Source: Marinobacter guineae (GTDB lineage: Bacteria; Pseudomonadota; Gammaproteobacteria; Pseudomonadales; Oleiphilaceae). From it: DNA of 64,000 bases. The notes under the pieces are model-generated. The model was given only the letters and a program-made list of their open reading frames with translations. It ran no database searches and was not told the origin of the DNA. Both the position numbers and the translations under genes were made by a program. Shown in pieces: positions 16,192-24,375 of the stretch (its first letter is position 1; each line of letters begins with the position of its first letter). The stretch lies in contig NZ_KZ319339.1 of NCBI RefSeq assembly GCF_002744735.1, positions 1,364,001 through 1,428,000 of the forward strand. The letters run 5' to 3'.

Positions 16192-17219
16192 CCCCCCGGG
16201 TACTGGTGCTCTATACCGGGGGGACCATCGGTATGGTCTCCTCCAACGGTGCTTATGTTCCGGGCCCGGATTTCGGCGCACGACTGGCCCGCCACCTCGG
16301 AGGAAGACGCAGCGAGTTGCCGCAGTTCGATGTCGTCGAACTGGACCAACTCATCGACAGCGCGAATCTGACGCCCGAAAACTGGACGACGATGGCCCGG
16401 GTGCTCGTCGAGAACTGGGATCACTATAGCGGCTTTGTAGTGCTCCATGGCACGGACACCATGGCCTTCACCGCCTCGGCCCTCTCCTATATGCTCAAGG
16501 GCTGCGACAAACCGGTGATCCTGACTGGATCGCAGATCCCGCTTGAGCGGTCCCGTACCGACGCGATGGATAACGTGATCACCTCGCTGGCCCTGGCGGC
16601 CTTACAGGAGATTTCGGAAGTGTGCCTGTACTTCCGTGGCAATCTGCTCCGGGGCAACCGTGCACGGAAACTGAAGATCAGTGAACTGGATGCGTTCGAT
16701 TCCCCCAATGCGCCCCGGCTTGGCCGGGGCGGAATCGACCTGGGCCTACGTCACGACCTGCTCCTTCCCCCCGGGAAGCCGGATTTTCAGATACCCACGT
16801 TTAACCCCCGGTCCGTGGCGGCCCTTACACTGTACCCGGGCATACCAGCGGCCCTCGTTGAGGCGGCCCTGGCGTTACCGGGGTTAAGGGGGCTAGTTAT
16901 CCATACCTATGGCGCAGGCAATGCGCCAGACGCAGACACCAGCCTGGTCCAGGTTTTGGCGCAGGGGATCAAGCGGGGCATTGCGGTTCTGAATGTCAGT
17001 CAGTGCCTACAAGGGCGGGTGGCGCAGAAGGCCTATGCGTCGGGCGCGGCACTGGACAGGATCGGGGTCATTCCCGGTGCAGACCTGACCCCGGAAGCCG
17101 CTTTTGCCAAACTGCATTTTCTGCTGGCCACAGGGCATTCAGCCGATTCTCTCCGAAAGGCGCTGCAACAACCTCTGAGTGGTGACTCAAACCAGATTAC
17201 AGCTGGAGGGAATGGCTGA
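16188..17219 (+). CDS. ansA: Type I (cytoplasmic-type) asparaginase
   Basis: A 343-residue L-asparaginase. The two catalytic motifs are intact: TGGTIG at residues 10-15 with the nucleophilic threonine, and HGTDT at 87-91 with the second threonine and aspartate. There is no signal peptide, which fits the cytoplasmic low-affinity type. The GTG start overlaps the aspA stop. It releases aspartate and ammonia, feeding directly into AspA. Confidence 0.92.
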   Translation: MTPRVLVLYTGGTIGMVSSNGAYVPGPDFGARLARHLGGRRSELPQFDVVELDQLIDSANLTPENWTTMARVLVENWDHYSGFVVLHGTDTMAFTASALSYMLKGCDKPVILTGSQIPLERSRTDAMDNVITSLALAALQEISEVCLYFRGNLLRGNRARKLKISELDAFDSPNAPRLGRGGIDLGLRHDLLLPPGKPDFQIPTFNPRSVAALTLYPGIPAALVEAALALPGLRGLVIHTYGAGNAPDADTSLVQVLAQGIKRGIAVLNVSQCLQGRVAQKAYASGAALDRIGVIPGADLTPEAAFAKLHFLLATGHSADSLRKALQQPLSGDSNQITAGGNG

Positions 17220-17310
17220 ATTTCCAGTGCCCCTAAAGTCGCCTGGCAACACCGCACTCGCCACCCTATTATTACCGGATAACAATTCCAACACGGTTGA
17301 GCGGCGGCAT

Positions 17311-18090
17311 ATGGTTGATACCATCAGGGTTTACCCATCAAAACCTGCAAAAGTCTATTTCTACGGCACCTGTCTGGTAGACATGTTCTATCCGGATGCG
17401 GGCATTGCCGGGGTGGAGCTGCTGGAGCGGGAAGGCATCGAGGTGCTGTTTCCGCAAAACCAGACCTGCTGCGGCCAGCCTGCCTACACCTCCGGCTACC
17501 ATGACCAGGCCCGCTCGGTGGCCAAGGCCCAGCTGGATCTGTTCCCCGGGGACTGGCCCATCGTGGTGCCTTCCGGTTCCTGTGGCGGGATGATGCGCAA
17601 GCATTACCCGGCCCTGTTCAAGGACACCACGGACGAAGTGAAAGCCGCCGGCATTGCCGGGCGGGTCTGGGAGCTGACCGATTTTCTGCTGAACGTGTGC
17701 CACATCAAGCTGGACGATCTGGGCGAACCCACCACCGTGGCCATGCACACCTCCTGCTCGGCCCGCCGTGAAATGGGCGTGGCGGAAGTAGGCCCGAAAC
17801 TGCTGGGCCAGCTGAAGAACGTGAACCTGGTGGAGCAGATCCGACCGGAAGAATGTTGCGGTTTTGGTGGCACCTTTGCGGTTCGCCACCCGGAGATTTC
17901 CGGCGCTATGGTGAGCGAAAAAGTGGATACCCTGGTGGAAGCTGGCACCAAGGAATTCGTCACCACCGATTGCGGCTGCCTGATGAACATTGCCGGCTAC
18001 GCCGAGAAGAACCAGAAGCCCCTTGAGGGCCAGCATATTCTGAGTTTCCTGTGGGCGCGCACCCAGGACAAAGGGGGGCAACAGTCATGA
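17311..18090 (+). CDS. lutA: L-lactate oxidation complex subunit LutA/LldE
   Basis: A 259-residue (Fe-S) protein with two CCG domains: KVYFYGTCLVDMFYPDAGIAG at the start, the first cysteine motif NQTCCGQPAY near residue 53, and ECCGFGGTFAV near 185. LutABC together oxidise L-lactate to pyruvate. ATG 17311 was chosen because homologues begin just before the VYFYGTCLVD strand; the open frame extends upstream to 17179 without family similarity. It overlaps lutB by 4 bases. The 91-base gap after asparaginase could hold its own promoter. Confidence 0.92.
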   Translation: MVDTIRVYPSKPAKVYFYGTCLVDMFYPDAGIAGVELLEREGIEVLFPQNQTCCGQPAYTSGYHDQARSVAKAQLDLFPGDWPIVVPSGSCGGMMRKHYPALFKDTTDEVKAAGIAGRVWELTDFLLNVCHIKLDDLGEPTTVAMHTSCSARREMGVAEVGPKLLGQLKNVNLVEQIRPEECCGFGGTFAVRHPEISGAMVSEKVDTLVEAGTKEFVTTDCGCLMNIAGYAEKNQKPLEGQHILSFLWARTQDKGGQQS

Positions 18091-19526
18091 GCGAAACAGC
18101 CGAACACACTGACCATCACATCGATGTAAAACAGTTTCACCCCCGCGCCCAGGCGGCTATACAGAACCCGAAGATCCGCAAGAACTTCCGCAGCGCCATG
18201 GACGGGCTGATGTCCAAGCGCAAGGCCGCCTTTGAGGGCTGGGACCTGGAAACCCTGCGGGATCTGGGCGCCAATATCCGCATGCGCGCCCTGGCCAATC
18301 TGCCGGATCTGCTGGAGCAGCTTGAGAAAAAGCTGACGGAAAACGGCGTCAAGGTCCACTGGGCGGTGGACGGCGATGAGGCCTGCCGGATTGTCCGGGA
18401 CATCTGCAAGGCCCGGGATGCCAAGACGGTGATCAAGGGCAAGTCCATGGTCTCCGAGGAAATGGAGCTGAACCATTACCTGCAGGAACAGGACATCGAG
18501 GCTCTGGAATCGGACCTGGGCGAGTACATTGTGCAGCTGGCGGATGAAACACCGTCGCACATCATCATGCCCGCGATTCACAAGAATACCGGTGAGATTT
18601 CCCAATTATTGCACGATAAAACCGGCACGGACCTTTCCAACGATGTGGAATACCTCACCGCCAGCGCCCGACTGCAGTTGCGGGAAAAGTTCATGAACGC
18701 GGATGTGGGGGTTTCCGGGGTTAACTTTGCGGTGGCGGAAACCGGCACCCTGTGCCTGGTGGAGAACGAAGGCAACGGAAGGATGACCACCACGGTACCG
18801 CCCTGCCACATTGCGGTCACCGGCATCGAGAAGGTGGTGCCGACCATGGAAGACCTTACCGGACTGTTGGCCCTGCTCACCCGCTCGGCCACGGGCCAGC
18901 ACATCACCACCTACTTCAATATGATTTCCGGCCCGCGCAAGGCAGAGGAGCTGGACGGCCCTGAGGAAGTCCATCTGGTGCTGGTGGATAACGGCCGCTC
19001 GTCGATCTACCAGGATGACGAACTGCTGGATACGCTGCGCTGCATTCGCTGCGGCGCCTGCATGAACCATTGCCCGGTGTATACCCGGGTAGGTGGCCAT
19101 GCCTATGGCACCACTTACCCCGGCCCCATTGGCAAGATCCTGATGCCGCACCTGATTGGCCTGGATGAAGGCCGCCACCTGCCGACCGCGTCCAGTCTCT
19201 GTGGCGCCTGCGGAGAGGTATGTCCGGTGAAGATTCCGATTCCGGATCTGCTGGTACGGCTGCGCCAGGAATCGGTGGATGGCGACAAGCTGCACCCGGC
19301 CAAGGTACGCGGCCATGGCGCCAAGCGCAGCACCATGGAGGCGATGATCTGGAAAGGCTGGGCCTGGATGCACGCCAGCCCCGGGTTCTACCGCTTTGGC
19401 ACTGGTGCCGCCAGCAAGCTGCGGGCGTTGCAGCCTGCCAGTGCCGGCGCCTGGACCGACTACCGGACAGCGCCGAAGCTGGCCGCCAAAACCCTGCACC
19501 AACGGATGAAGGAGCGCGGCCAATGA
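18087..19526 (+). CDS. lutB: L-lactate oxidation complex iron-sulfur subunit LutB/LldF
   Basis: A 479-residue protein with the LUD domain in the N-terminal two thirds (KSMVSEEMELNHYL, GVNFAVAETGTLCLVENEGN) and two 4Fe-4S motifs: CIRCGACMNHCP from about residue 319 and CGACGEVCP near 372. The second set lies in the typical SLCGACGEVCPVKIPIPDLL context. ATGA overlaps with both neighbours show a single translationally coupled lutABC operon. AAGGGGGG precedes the start. Confidence 0.95.
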   Translation: MSETAEHTDHHIDVKQFHPRAQAAIQNPKIRKNFRSAMDGLMSKRKAAFEGWDLETLRDLGANIRMRALANLPDLLEQLEKKLTENGVKVHWAVDGDEACRIVRDICKARDAKTVIKGKSMVSEEMELNHYLQEQDIEALESDLGEYIVQLADETPSHIIMPAIHKNTGEISQLLHDKTGTDLSNDVEYLTASARLQLREKFMNADVGVSGVNFAVAETGTLCLVENEGNGRMTTTVPPCHIAVTGIEKVVPTMEDLTGLLALLTRSATGQHITTYFNMISGPRKAEELDGPEEVHLVLVDNGRSSIYQDDELLDTLRCIRCGACMNHCPVYTRVGGHAYGTTYPGPIGKILMPHLIGLDEGRHLPTASSLCGACGEVCPVKIPIPDLLVRLRQESVDGDKLHPAKVRGHGAKRSTMEAMIWKGWAWMHASPGFYRFGTGAASKLRALQPASAGAWTDYRTAPKLAAKTLHQRMKERGQ

Positions 19527-20176
19527 GTTCCCGGGAAACAATTCTGCAGCGCCTGCGCAACCGTACCGGCGGCGAGCTGACGGTGCCGGAGTGCGATTTT
19601 TCCGTGCTTCAACGGCCGGACTGGTCCACAGCGGAGCGTGTTGACCGGTTTGAGAGAATGATAGAGTCGGTGCACGGTGAGGTTCACCGCTGTACTGACG
19701 ACAATTGGATGAACCGTCTTGCTGAAATTCTGGCCACCCGCGGTGCCCGCAATCTGCTGGTGGCAAAAACCCACGAGATCAGCCAGTCCCTGCGCAACGC
19801 CGGGCGCAATGATTTGCCGGAACTGCTGATCTACGATGAGCCTGTACACAGCTGGAAGGGGCACCTGTTCAATGAAGTGGACGCCAGCATCACCTCCACC
19901 CGGGGTGGCATTGCCGAAACCGGCTCACTGATCCTGTGGCCAACGGTGGATGAACCTCGGCTGATGAGCCTGGTGCCGCCAGTGCACATTGCCATCCTCA
20001 AGGCCTCGGAACTTTATACAACCTTCCATGAAGCCATGAAGGCCCAGAACTGGTCCGCTGGCATGCCGACCAATGCCCTGTTAATCTCTGGCCCTTCCAA
20101 AACCGCCGACATTGAGCAGACCCTTGCTTACGGTGTTCACGGTCCCAAAGAGCTGATTGTACTGGTTATTGAATGA
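19523..20176 (+). CDS. lutC: L-lactate oxidation complex subunit LutC/LldG
   Basis: A 217-residue LUD-domain protein. The diagnostic segment EVDASITSTRGGIAETGSLIL lies near residues 115-135 and TADIEQTLAYGVHGPKELIVLVIE at the end. It is the third component of the lactate-oxidising complex. The start overlaps the lutB stop; a longer frame upstream is out of family. No lactate permease or LldR-type regulator sits next to it. Confidence 0.94.
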   Translation: MSSRETILQRLRNRTGGELTVPECDFSVLQRPDWSTAERVDRFERMIESVHGEVHRCTDDNWMNRLAEILATRGARNLLVAKTHEISQSLRNAGRNDLPELLIYDEPVHSWKGHLFNEVDASITSTRGGIAETGSLILWPTVDEPRLMSLVPPVHIAILKASELYTTFHEAMKAQNWSAGMPTNALLISGPSKTADIEQTLAYGVHGPKELIVLVIE

Positions 20177-21126
20177 TTCGAGGCGCCCTGCTGATCGCCC
20201 TGGCTGCCCTGCTCTGGGCGACCACGGGTATTGTTGCGAAATTCCTGTTCACCGGCACCGAGCTTCAGGCCATCACCCTGGGCTTTCTGAGGTTGGCGGT
20301 GGCGTTACCGTTTTTCTGGCTGCTGATGCGGCGGGAACAGGCACGCCTTGAGCGAGCCAATCCCGGCGCCAGGGCGCCCGGCAGCTCGCTACGAAGCCTG
20401 ACACCAAAAGCCTTACTGCCCTTGGCCGCTCTGGGGCTGTTCCAGGCGTTTTACCAGGGCAGTTATCTGCTCGCCGTGGATCTCACCGGCGCAGGCATCG
20501 CCACCCTGATTGCGCTGTGCCTGCCGCCAGTACTGGTCGCCATCCTGGCGGCACCGTTGCTGGGCGAAAAGCCGGGCTTGCTGACGATACTCTCTCTGAT
20601 CGCCGCCATTGCCGGCACCGCCATGCTGGTGCTCAGCGATATGGATACCAGCGGCACTCTGCGCCTGGCGGGCATTCTGATGGCGCTGCTGGCAGCCGTG
20701 GTCTACACCGGCTTTACCCTGACCAGCCGATACAGTTCCGCTGGCACCCCGGTATTCACCACGGCTTTTATCTGCTTTTTTACCGCAGCGTTGATTCTGT
20801 TACCGGTGGTGGCAGTGAGTGGCGGATTTGAGGGGCTGGAAAGCCTGGAGTTGAGGCACTGGCTGATGGTGGGCTACATCGGCGTAGTGCCGACGTGCAT
20901 TGGCTATGTGAGCTTCTTCACTGGTATGAAAACCACACCGGCTACCCTTTCCAGCATCATTGTCACCCTGGAACCCCTGTTTGTGGCTCTGCTGGCCTGG
21001 GTGTTCCTGGAAGAAGTACTGGGGCCTATCGGCATTGCCGGCGCGCTGATTCTGACCGCAGCGGTGATCGTCGCATCCCGATATGGCAGCAAGCCCGCAG
21101 CCGGCCAGGTGGCCGGCGCGGACTGA
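20173..21126 (+). CDS. EamA/DMT-family inner-membrane transporter
   Basis: A 317-residue protein with ten predicted membrane helices in two EamA repeats (about 5-145 and 160-295): LLIALAALLWATTGIVAKFLF and later LRHWLMVGYIGVVPTCIGYVSFF. DMT transporters mostly export amino acids or other metabolites; the substrate here is unknown. Its ATG overlaps the lutC stop, so it is co-translated with lutABC, hinting at a metabolite linked to lactate or amino acid use. Confidence 0.88.
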   Translation: MIRGALLIALAALLWATTGIVAKFLFTGTELQAITLGFLRLAVALPFFWLLMRREQARLERANPGARAPGSSLRSLTPKALLPLAALGLFQAFYQGSYLLAVDLTGAGIATLIALCLPPVLVAILAAPLLGEKPGLLTILSLIAAIAGTAMLVLSDMDTSGTLRLAGILMALLAAVVYTGFTLTSRYSSAGTPVFTTAFICFFTAALILLPVVAVSGGFEGLESLELRHWLMVGYIGVVPTCIGYVSFFTGMKTTPATLSSIIVTLEPLFVALLAWVFLEEVLGPIGIAGALILTAAVIVASRYGSKPAAGQVAGAD

Positions 21127-21132
21127 GCGATA

Positions 21133-21681
21133 TCAGCTCATCTTGCGCTGCTTCTCGAGCATGTCTGGCTGCAGGATTTCGATCCAGTAGCCGTCTGGGT
21201 CTTTGATAAAGGCCAGGCCTTTCATCTTGCCGTCGTCCGGCTTTTTCACGAATTCCACGCCGAGCCTTTCGAGGCGATCGCAGGCGGCGTAAACATCCGG
21301 TACCGCAATGCCAATGTGGCCAAAACCCTGGGGCTCATCGTTGCCGTTATGGTAGGCGAAGTCCTCGTCGTCTTCGGTGCCCCAGTTGTGGGTCAGCTCA
21401 AGCATGGCTTCGCGGCCGAAGGTAAAGGTGGTGCGGTGGGCGTCGTCATGGGGCACCAGGCCGGCCTGGCGGTCATCCAGGTAACCCAGGAAATACAGGG
21501 TGAACTTCATTTCCGGGAAATCCAGTTTGCGAACCAGGCGCATGCCCATCACTCGGGTGTAGAAGTCCATGGAACGCTCGGGTTCCTTGATACGCATCAT
21601 GGTCTGATTGAATACGTAGCCTTCGGTTTCCGGAACGGGTTCTTCGTGGAGGCCGGGGGCCTGTTCGAAATGCTTGGGCAT
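21133..21681 (-). CDS. gloA: Lactoylglutathione lyase (glyoxalase I)
   Basis: A 182-residue VOC-fold metalloenzyme converting the methylglyoxal-glutathione adduct to S-lactoylglutathione. Landmarks: [24 protein letters not shown] (metal-ligand Gln in FNQTM), [10 protein letters not shown] with a ligand His, and [12 protein letters not shown] plus a C-terminal YWIEILQP glutamate. The length and the extra N-terminal 25 residues fit the longer, zinc-type class rather than the 135-residue E. coli type. ATG 21681 has AAGGGAAAA upstream; the longer TTG frame is less likely. It converges with the EamA gene 6 bases away. Confidence 0.93.
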   Translation of the reverse strand: MPKHFEQAPGLHEEPVPETEGYVFNQTMMRIKEPERSMDFYTRVMGMRLVRKLDFPEMKFTLYFLGYLDDRQAGLVPHDDAHRTTFTFGREAMLELTHNWGTEDDEDFAYHNGNDEPQGFGHIGIAVPDVYAACDRLERLGVEFVKKPDDGKMKGLAFIKDPDGYWIEILQPDMLEKQRKMS

Positions 21682-21750
21682 TTTGGTTTTCCCTTTTTTC
21701 GCAGGATTCAACCATTATACCTGCGTGCGTTTCAGGGGAATTTCAAGGGC

Positions 21751-21792
21751 GGAAAAAAGACCCCGGGGCCAGAGACGCACCGCCGGGGTCTT
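21751..21792 (-). terminator. Intrinsic terminator for leftward transcription from alkB
   Basis: On the minus strand AAGACCCCGG and CCGGGGTCTT form a 10-bp stem (21783-21792 and 21757-21766), followed by TTTTTTCC. Two more hairpins lie just upstream, including CTTCAGAG-ACG-CTCTGAAG at 21818-21836. It ends alkB transcripts about 230 bases after the stop codon and before gloA. Confidence 0.75.
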
Positions 21793-21879
21793 GAGGGCCG
21801 GTTTTTGGCCGGCGGTTCTTCAGAGACGCTCTGAAGTCTGGGGGCCAGGGTTGTCTTGGCCGATCTGGGCTTGGGGGCT

Positions 21880-21974
21880 GGCAGGGGCATGAGGGGTAGT
21901 TTCTTCCGGGAATCCGGAACTCGCTTCGCTCAGACATCCGTTTCCCTGCAGAAACTACCCCTCACACCCCTGCC
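21880..21974 (+). repeat. Palindromic element PAL3 (core type D)
   Basis: Arms of 24 bases at 21880-21903 and 21951-21974 (22 of 24 paired) enclose a 47-base core at 21904-21950. The core differs in sequence from types A-C but keeps the design: a small hairpin TTCCGG-GAAT-CCGGAA, then CTCGCTTCGCTCAGACATCC. It lies 48 bases after the alkB stop codon, ahead of the alkB terminator. Confidence 0.75.
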
Positions 21975-22021
21975 GGTTCACTTTTTTGCCGGCGCCCCTG
22001 AATACAACTCCTGATTCCTGT

Positions 22022-23161
22022 CTAATTCGCCAACTGGTGTTCTTCGCCTTTGTAATAGGCCTCTACTCTTGGGTTCATGACCCTTCGCCAGAGTGGGGGG
22101 ACCATCGCCAGGACGATCATTGCGGAGTAGCCGGCCGGTAGTTGGGGGGCGATGTCGTGGTGGCGGAGGACCTGGTAGCGTCTCTTGGCCCAGGCGTGGT
22201 GGTCGCTGTGGCGTTGGAGGTGGAACAGGAAGACGTTGGTGAGGAAGTAGTTGCTGTTCCAGCTGTGTTCCGGGCCGGTGCGTTCGTAACGGCCGTTTTC
22301 GAGTTTGCGGCGGTGCAGGCCGTAGTGTTCGAGGTAGTTGACGATCTCTAGTAGGCTGAGGGCGATGAAGCTCTGGCCGAGGAAAAACACCGCACCGAGC
22401 CAGCCGAAGGCGATGGTGAAGGCGGCCAGTACCAGGGCGCTGATGCTGTACCACCAGATCAGTTCGTTGCGCCAGCTGAGGGCTTTGTGGCCTTTGCGTT
22501 GCAGGCGTTCGGCTTCCAGTTTCCAGGCGTTAAGAAAGTTACGCACGTATGCCTGGGGCAGGAAGTTGTAGAGGGACTGGTTGTAACGTGATGAGGAGGC
22601 GTCTTCCGGGGTGGAGACGTGCACGTGGTGGCCACGCAGGTGTTCGACCTTGAAGCCGGCGTAGCAGACCAGTGACAGCAAAAAGCCGCCAGCCCGGGTT
22701 TCGAGTTTTTTGTCTTTGTGGATGAGTTCGTGGGCGACGTTGATGCCCAGGCCTCCGACAATTCCGATTGAGACGACCCACCCGATACCGCCAATCAGAC
22801 TGAAGGTACCGGAAGCCAGTTCCAGCATGCTCCACACCAGTAATACCGCGAAGCCTGCAACCCAGCTCAGGGTAATGACCTTGTAGAAGAGTTCACTGTT
22901 CATCCGGGGTACATCGGTTTCTTCATCCGGATTCAGGGAGTCCTTGCCCAGCAGCATGTCCAGCACCGGAATGATTCCGAAAACAACGACAGGTACGCCC
23001 CAGGAAAACAGGTTTACCAGCCCGGTGGCCTGGCCGGCAGCTAACAGCAGGGGCGGCAGTACCAAGGGAATCATGGCAATCAGGTAGCTGTATTTCTTCA
23101 GGGTCAACAGTACCCGGCGGCGGGTGGCCTCCCGGTTTACCGACAATGGTGCTGTGCTCAT
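22022..23161 (-). CDS. alkB: Alkane 1-monooxygenase, membrane-bound non-haem di-iron
   Basis: A 379-residue inner-membrane hydroxylase that oxidises medium-chain n-alkanes at the terminal carbon, using rubredoxin as electron donor. All histidine boxes are present: NVAHELIHK, EHLRGHHVHVSTPED, NYLEHYGLHRRK and LQRHSDHHAWAKRRYQ, with about six membrane segments. The diagnostic NYLEHYGL is the AlkB rather than fatty-acid desaturase form. No rubredoxin gene is adjacent. It is divergent from a GntR-family regulator with a palindromic operator candidate between, like the alkB2-gntR arrangement known from Alcanivorax. Confidence 0.96.
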   Translation of the reverse strand: MSTAPLSVNREATRRRVLLTLKKYSYLIAMIPLVLPPLLLAAGQATGLVNLFSWGVPVVVFGIIPVLDMLLGKDSLNPDEETDVPRMNSELFYKVITLSWVAGFAVLLVWSMLELASGTFSLIGGIGWVVSIGIVGGLGINVAHELIHKDKKLETRAGGFLLSLVCYAGFKVEHLRGHHVHVSTPEDASSSRYNQSLYNFLPQAYVRNFLNAWKLEAERLQRKGHKALSWRNELIWWYSISALVLAAFTIAFGWLGAVFFLGQSFIALSLLEIVNYLEHYGLHRRKLENGRYERTGPEHSWNSNYFLTNVFLFHLQRHSDHHAWAKRRYQVLRHHDIAPQLPAGYSAMIVLAMVPPLWRRVMNPRVEAYYKGEEHQLAN

Positions 23162-23221
23162 TTCCTTCTCTCCTTCGAATGCTTGTTGGCGAAACAGTCA
23201 TCGCTTGTTGTCTTCTGAATT

Positions 23222-23234
23222 ATTGTCCTACAAT
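23222..23234. promoter_or_regulatory. Candidate GntR/FCD operator between alkB and its regulator
   Basis: ATTGT-CCT-ACAAT is a perfect inverted repeat and fits the FadR/FCD pattern TNGT-N3-ACNA. It lies 61 bases upstream of alkB and 180 bases upstream of the divergent GntR start, a position suited to repressing alkB. Binding is inferred. Confidence 0.5.
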
Positions 23235-23413
23235 GCATCAGTCGTCAACGATTGGTGGGAAGAATTTTTGACATTTGTCAGGAACCCTCGCCGCATCAGG
23301 GGGTTGTCGCTTTCTGAATTCGAGGCTGTGGTAAACTCATGCACACACTTTCTTACGCCGGCCTGAAGACCTCCGGGGCCAGCCGGCTTTCAAGACCTGT
23401 CCAGAGAGCCTTT

Positions 23414-24073
23414 ATGGATTTTCAGGTACCCAACACACTGGCCGAGCAGATTGCCAATTACCTCGCGGAGCGAATCATGACCGGACGGATTCGCCCGGGA
23501 GAGCGGATTCAGGAGGCCACCCTGGCCGGAGAACTGAAGGTGAGCCGGGCCTCGGTGAAGGAGGCTCTGTACACCCTGGAACGCTGGCATCTGGTAGAAA
23601 TCACCCCTCGCAAAGGTGCTTCAGCTACCCGGATGGACGCTGGCCATGCTTCCGAGCTTTACGATGTGTATATGCATTTGCTGATGATGCTGGCTGCGCG
23701 GCTGTGTGAGCGCTGGCAGGACAGTGATAAGCAGATGATGCTGGATGCGGTGGGCAAGGTTCTTGAACAGATGAGGGGGCCTTCCACTGATATTGCGGCG
23801 GTGGTGGAGGCGAGTTTTGGGGTGATGGAGGCTTGCTGCGAGGTGGTGGGAAATCCTTATCTCACGGAGGCTCTGTCGAACTTCAAACCGGCGGTGAGTC
23901 GGGCCTATTATCTTGGTGCCGACAAGTACCGGAAAGGGCTTGCCCAGACCAGTGAGTTTTTTACCAATCTGCCTCAGGCTGTGTTGGCGCGGGATTCGGT
24001 TAAGGCGCAGGCGTTGATTCGGGAGTTTGCGGAGCATCAGAAAGTTCTAATTCAGCAGGCCCTCGCTTCTTAG
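23414..24073 (+). CDS. GntR-family regulator, FCD type, likely controlling alkB
   Basis: A 219-residue regulator. The winged helix spans about residues 8-75 (LAEQIANYLAERIMTGRIRPGERI, then KVSRASVKEALYTLERWHLV) and a helical effector domain follows (ELYDVYMHLLMMLAARLCE). The C-terminal domain lacks some histidines seen in metal-binding FCD proteins, so the ligand may be a fatty acid or other lipid. AGAG precedes ATG 23414; the frame extends to 23339 without family support. Divergent placement next to alkB suggests it represses alkB until alkane or its product is present. Confidence 0.82.
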   Translation: MDFQVPNTLAEQIANYLAERIMTGRIRPGERIQEATLAGELKVSRASVKEALYTLERWHLVEITPRKGASATRMDAGHASELYDVYMHLLMMLAARLCERWQDSDKQMMLDAVGKVLEQMRGPSTDIAAVVEASFGVMEACCEVVGNPYLTEALSNFKPAVSRAYYLGADKYRKGLAQTSEFFTNLPQAVLARDSVKAQALIREFAEHQKVLIQQALAS

Positions 24074-24090
24074 CATGGTGCATGCGAAGT

Positions 24091-24187
24091 GAATGGTCGG
24101 GCTTTCCAAAACACGCTGTGAATACTTCCCTGTACGCTCGGCTCCGCCATCCATGGCTCCGCACGGTTTTGGAAAGCCCGACCATTC
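24091..24187 (+). repeat. Palindromic element PAL4 (core type B, forward)
   Basis: Perfect 22-base arms (24091-24112 and 24166-24187) around a 53-base core at 24113-24165 starting ACGCTGTGAATACTTCC and containing the small hairpin GCCAT-CC-ATGGC. The core is 51/53 identical to PAL8 at 63659, 39 kb away, while the arms differ. It starts 17 bases after the GntR stop codon. The rest of the 302-base gap to 24376 shows no gene. Confidence 0.9.
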
Positions 24188-24375
24188 CCTCCGCCGAGAC
24201 CTTCTCGATACTTCGATTGTGACAAAGCGCACGGATCTTTATTGCCTCGCCCACTATCGTAACAGTCTGTAACAAACCGAAGTTTCCGCTGCATTGGTTA
24301 TGCTGTCCCCCTGCGGCCCTGGGAGTGTTTTAACGCTCTCCGCTAAAAACAATAAACCGGACTTTTGGGGCCACC

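Noticed and set aside
17279..17291. GGATAACAATTCC upstream of lutA as a lac-operator-like site
   Set aside because: There is no symmetric second half and no LacI-type gene nearby; chance resemblance.
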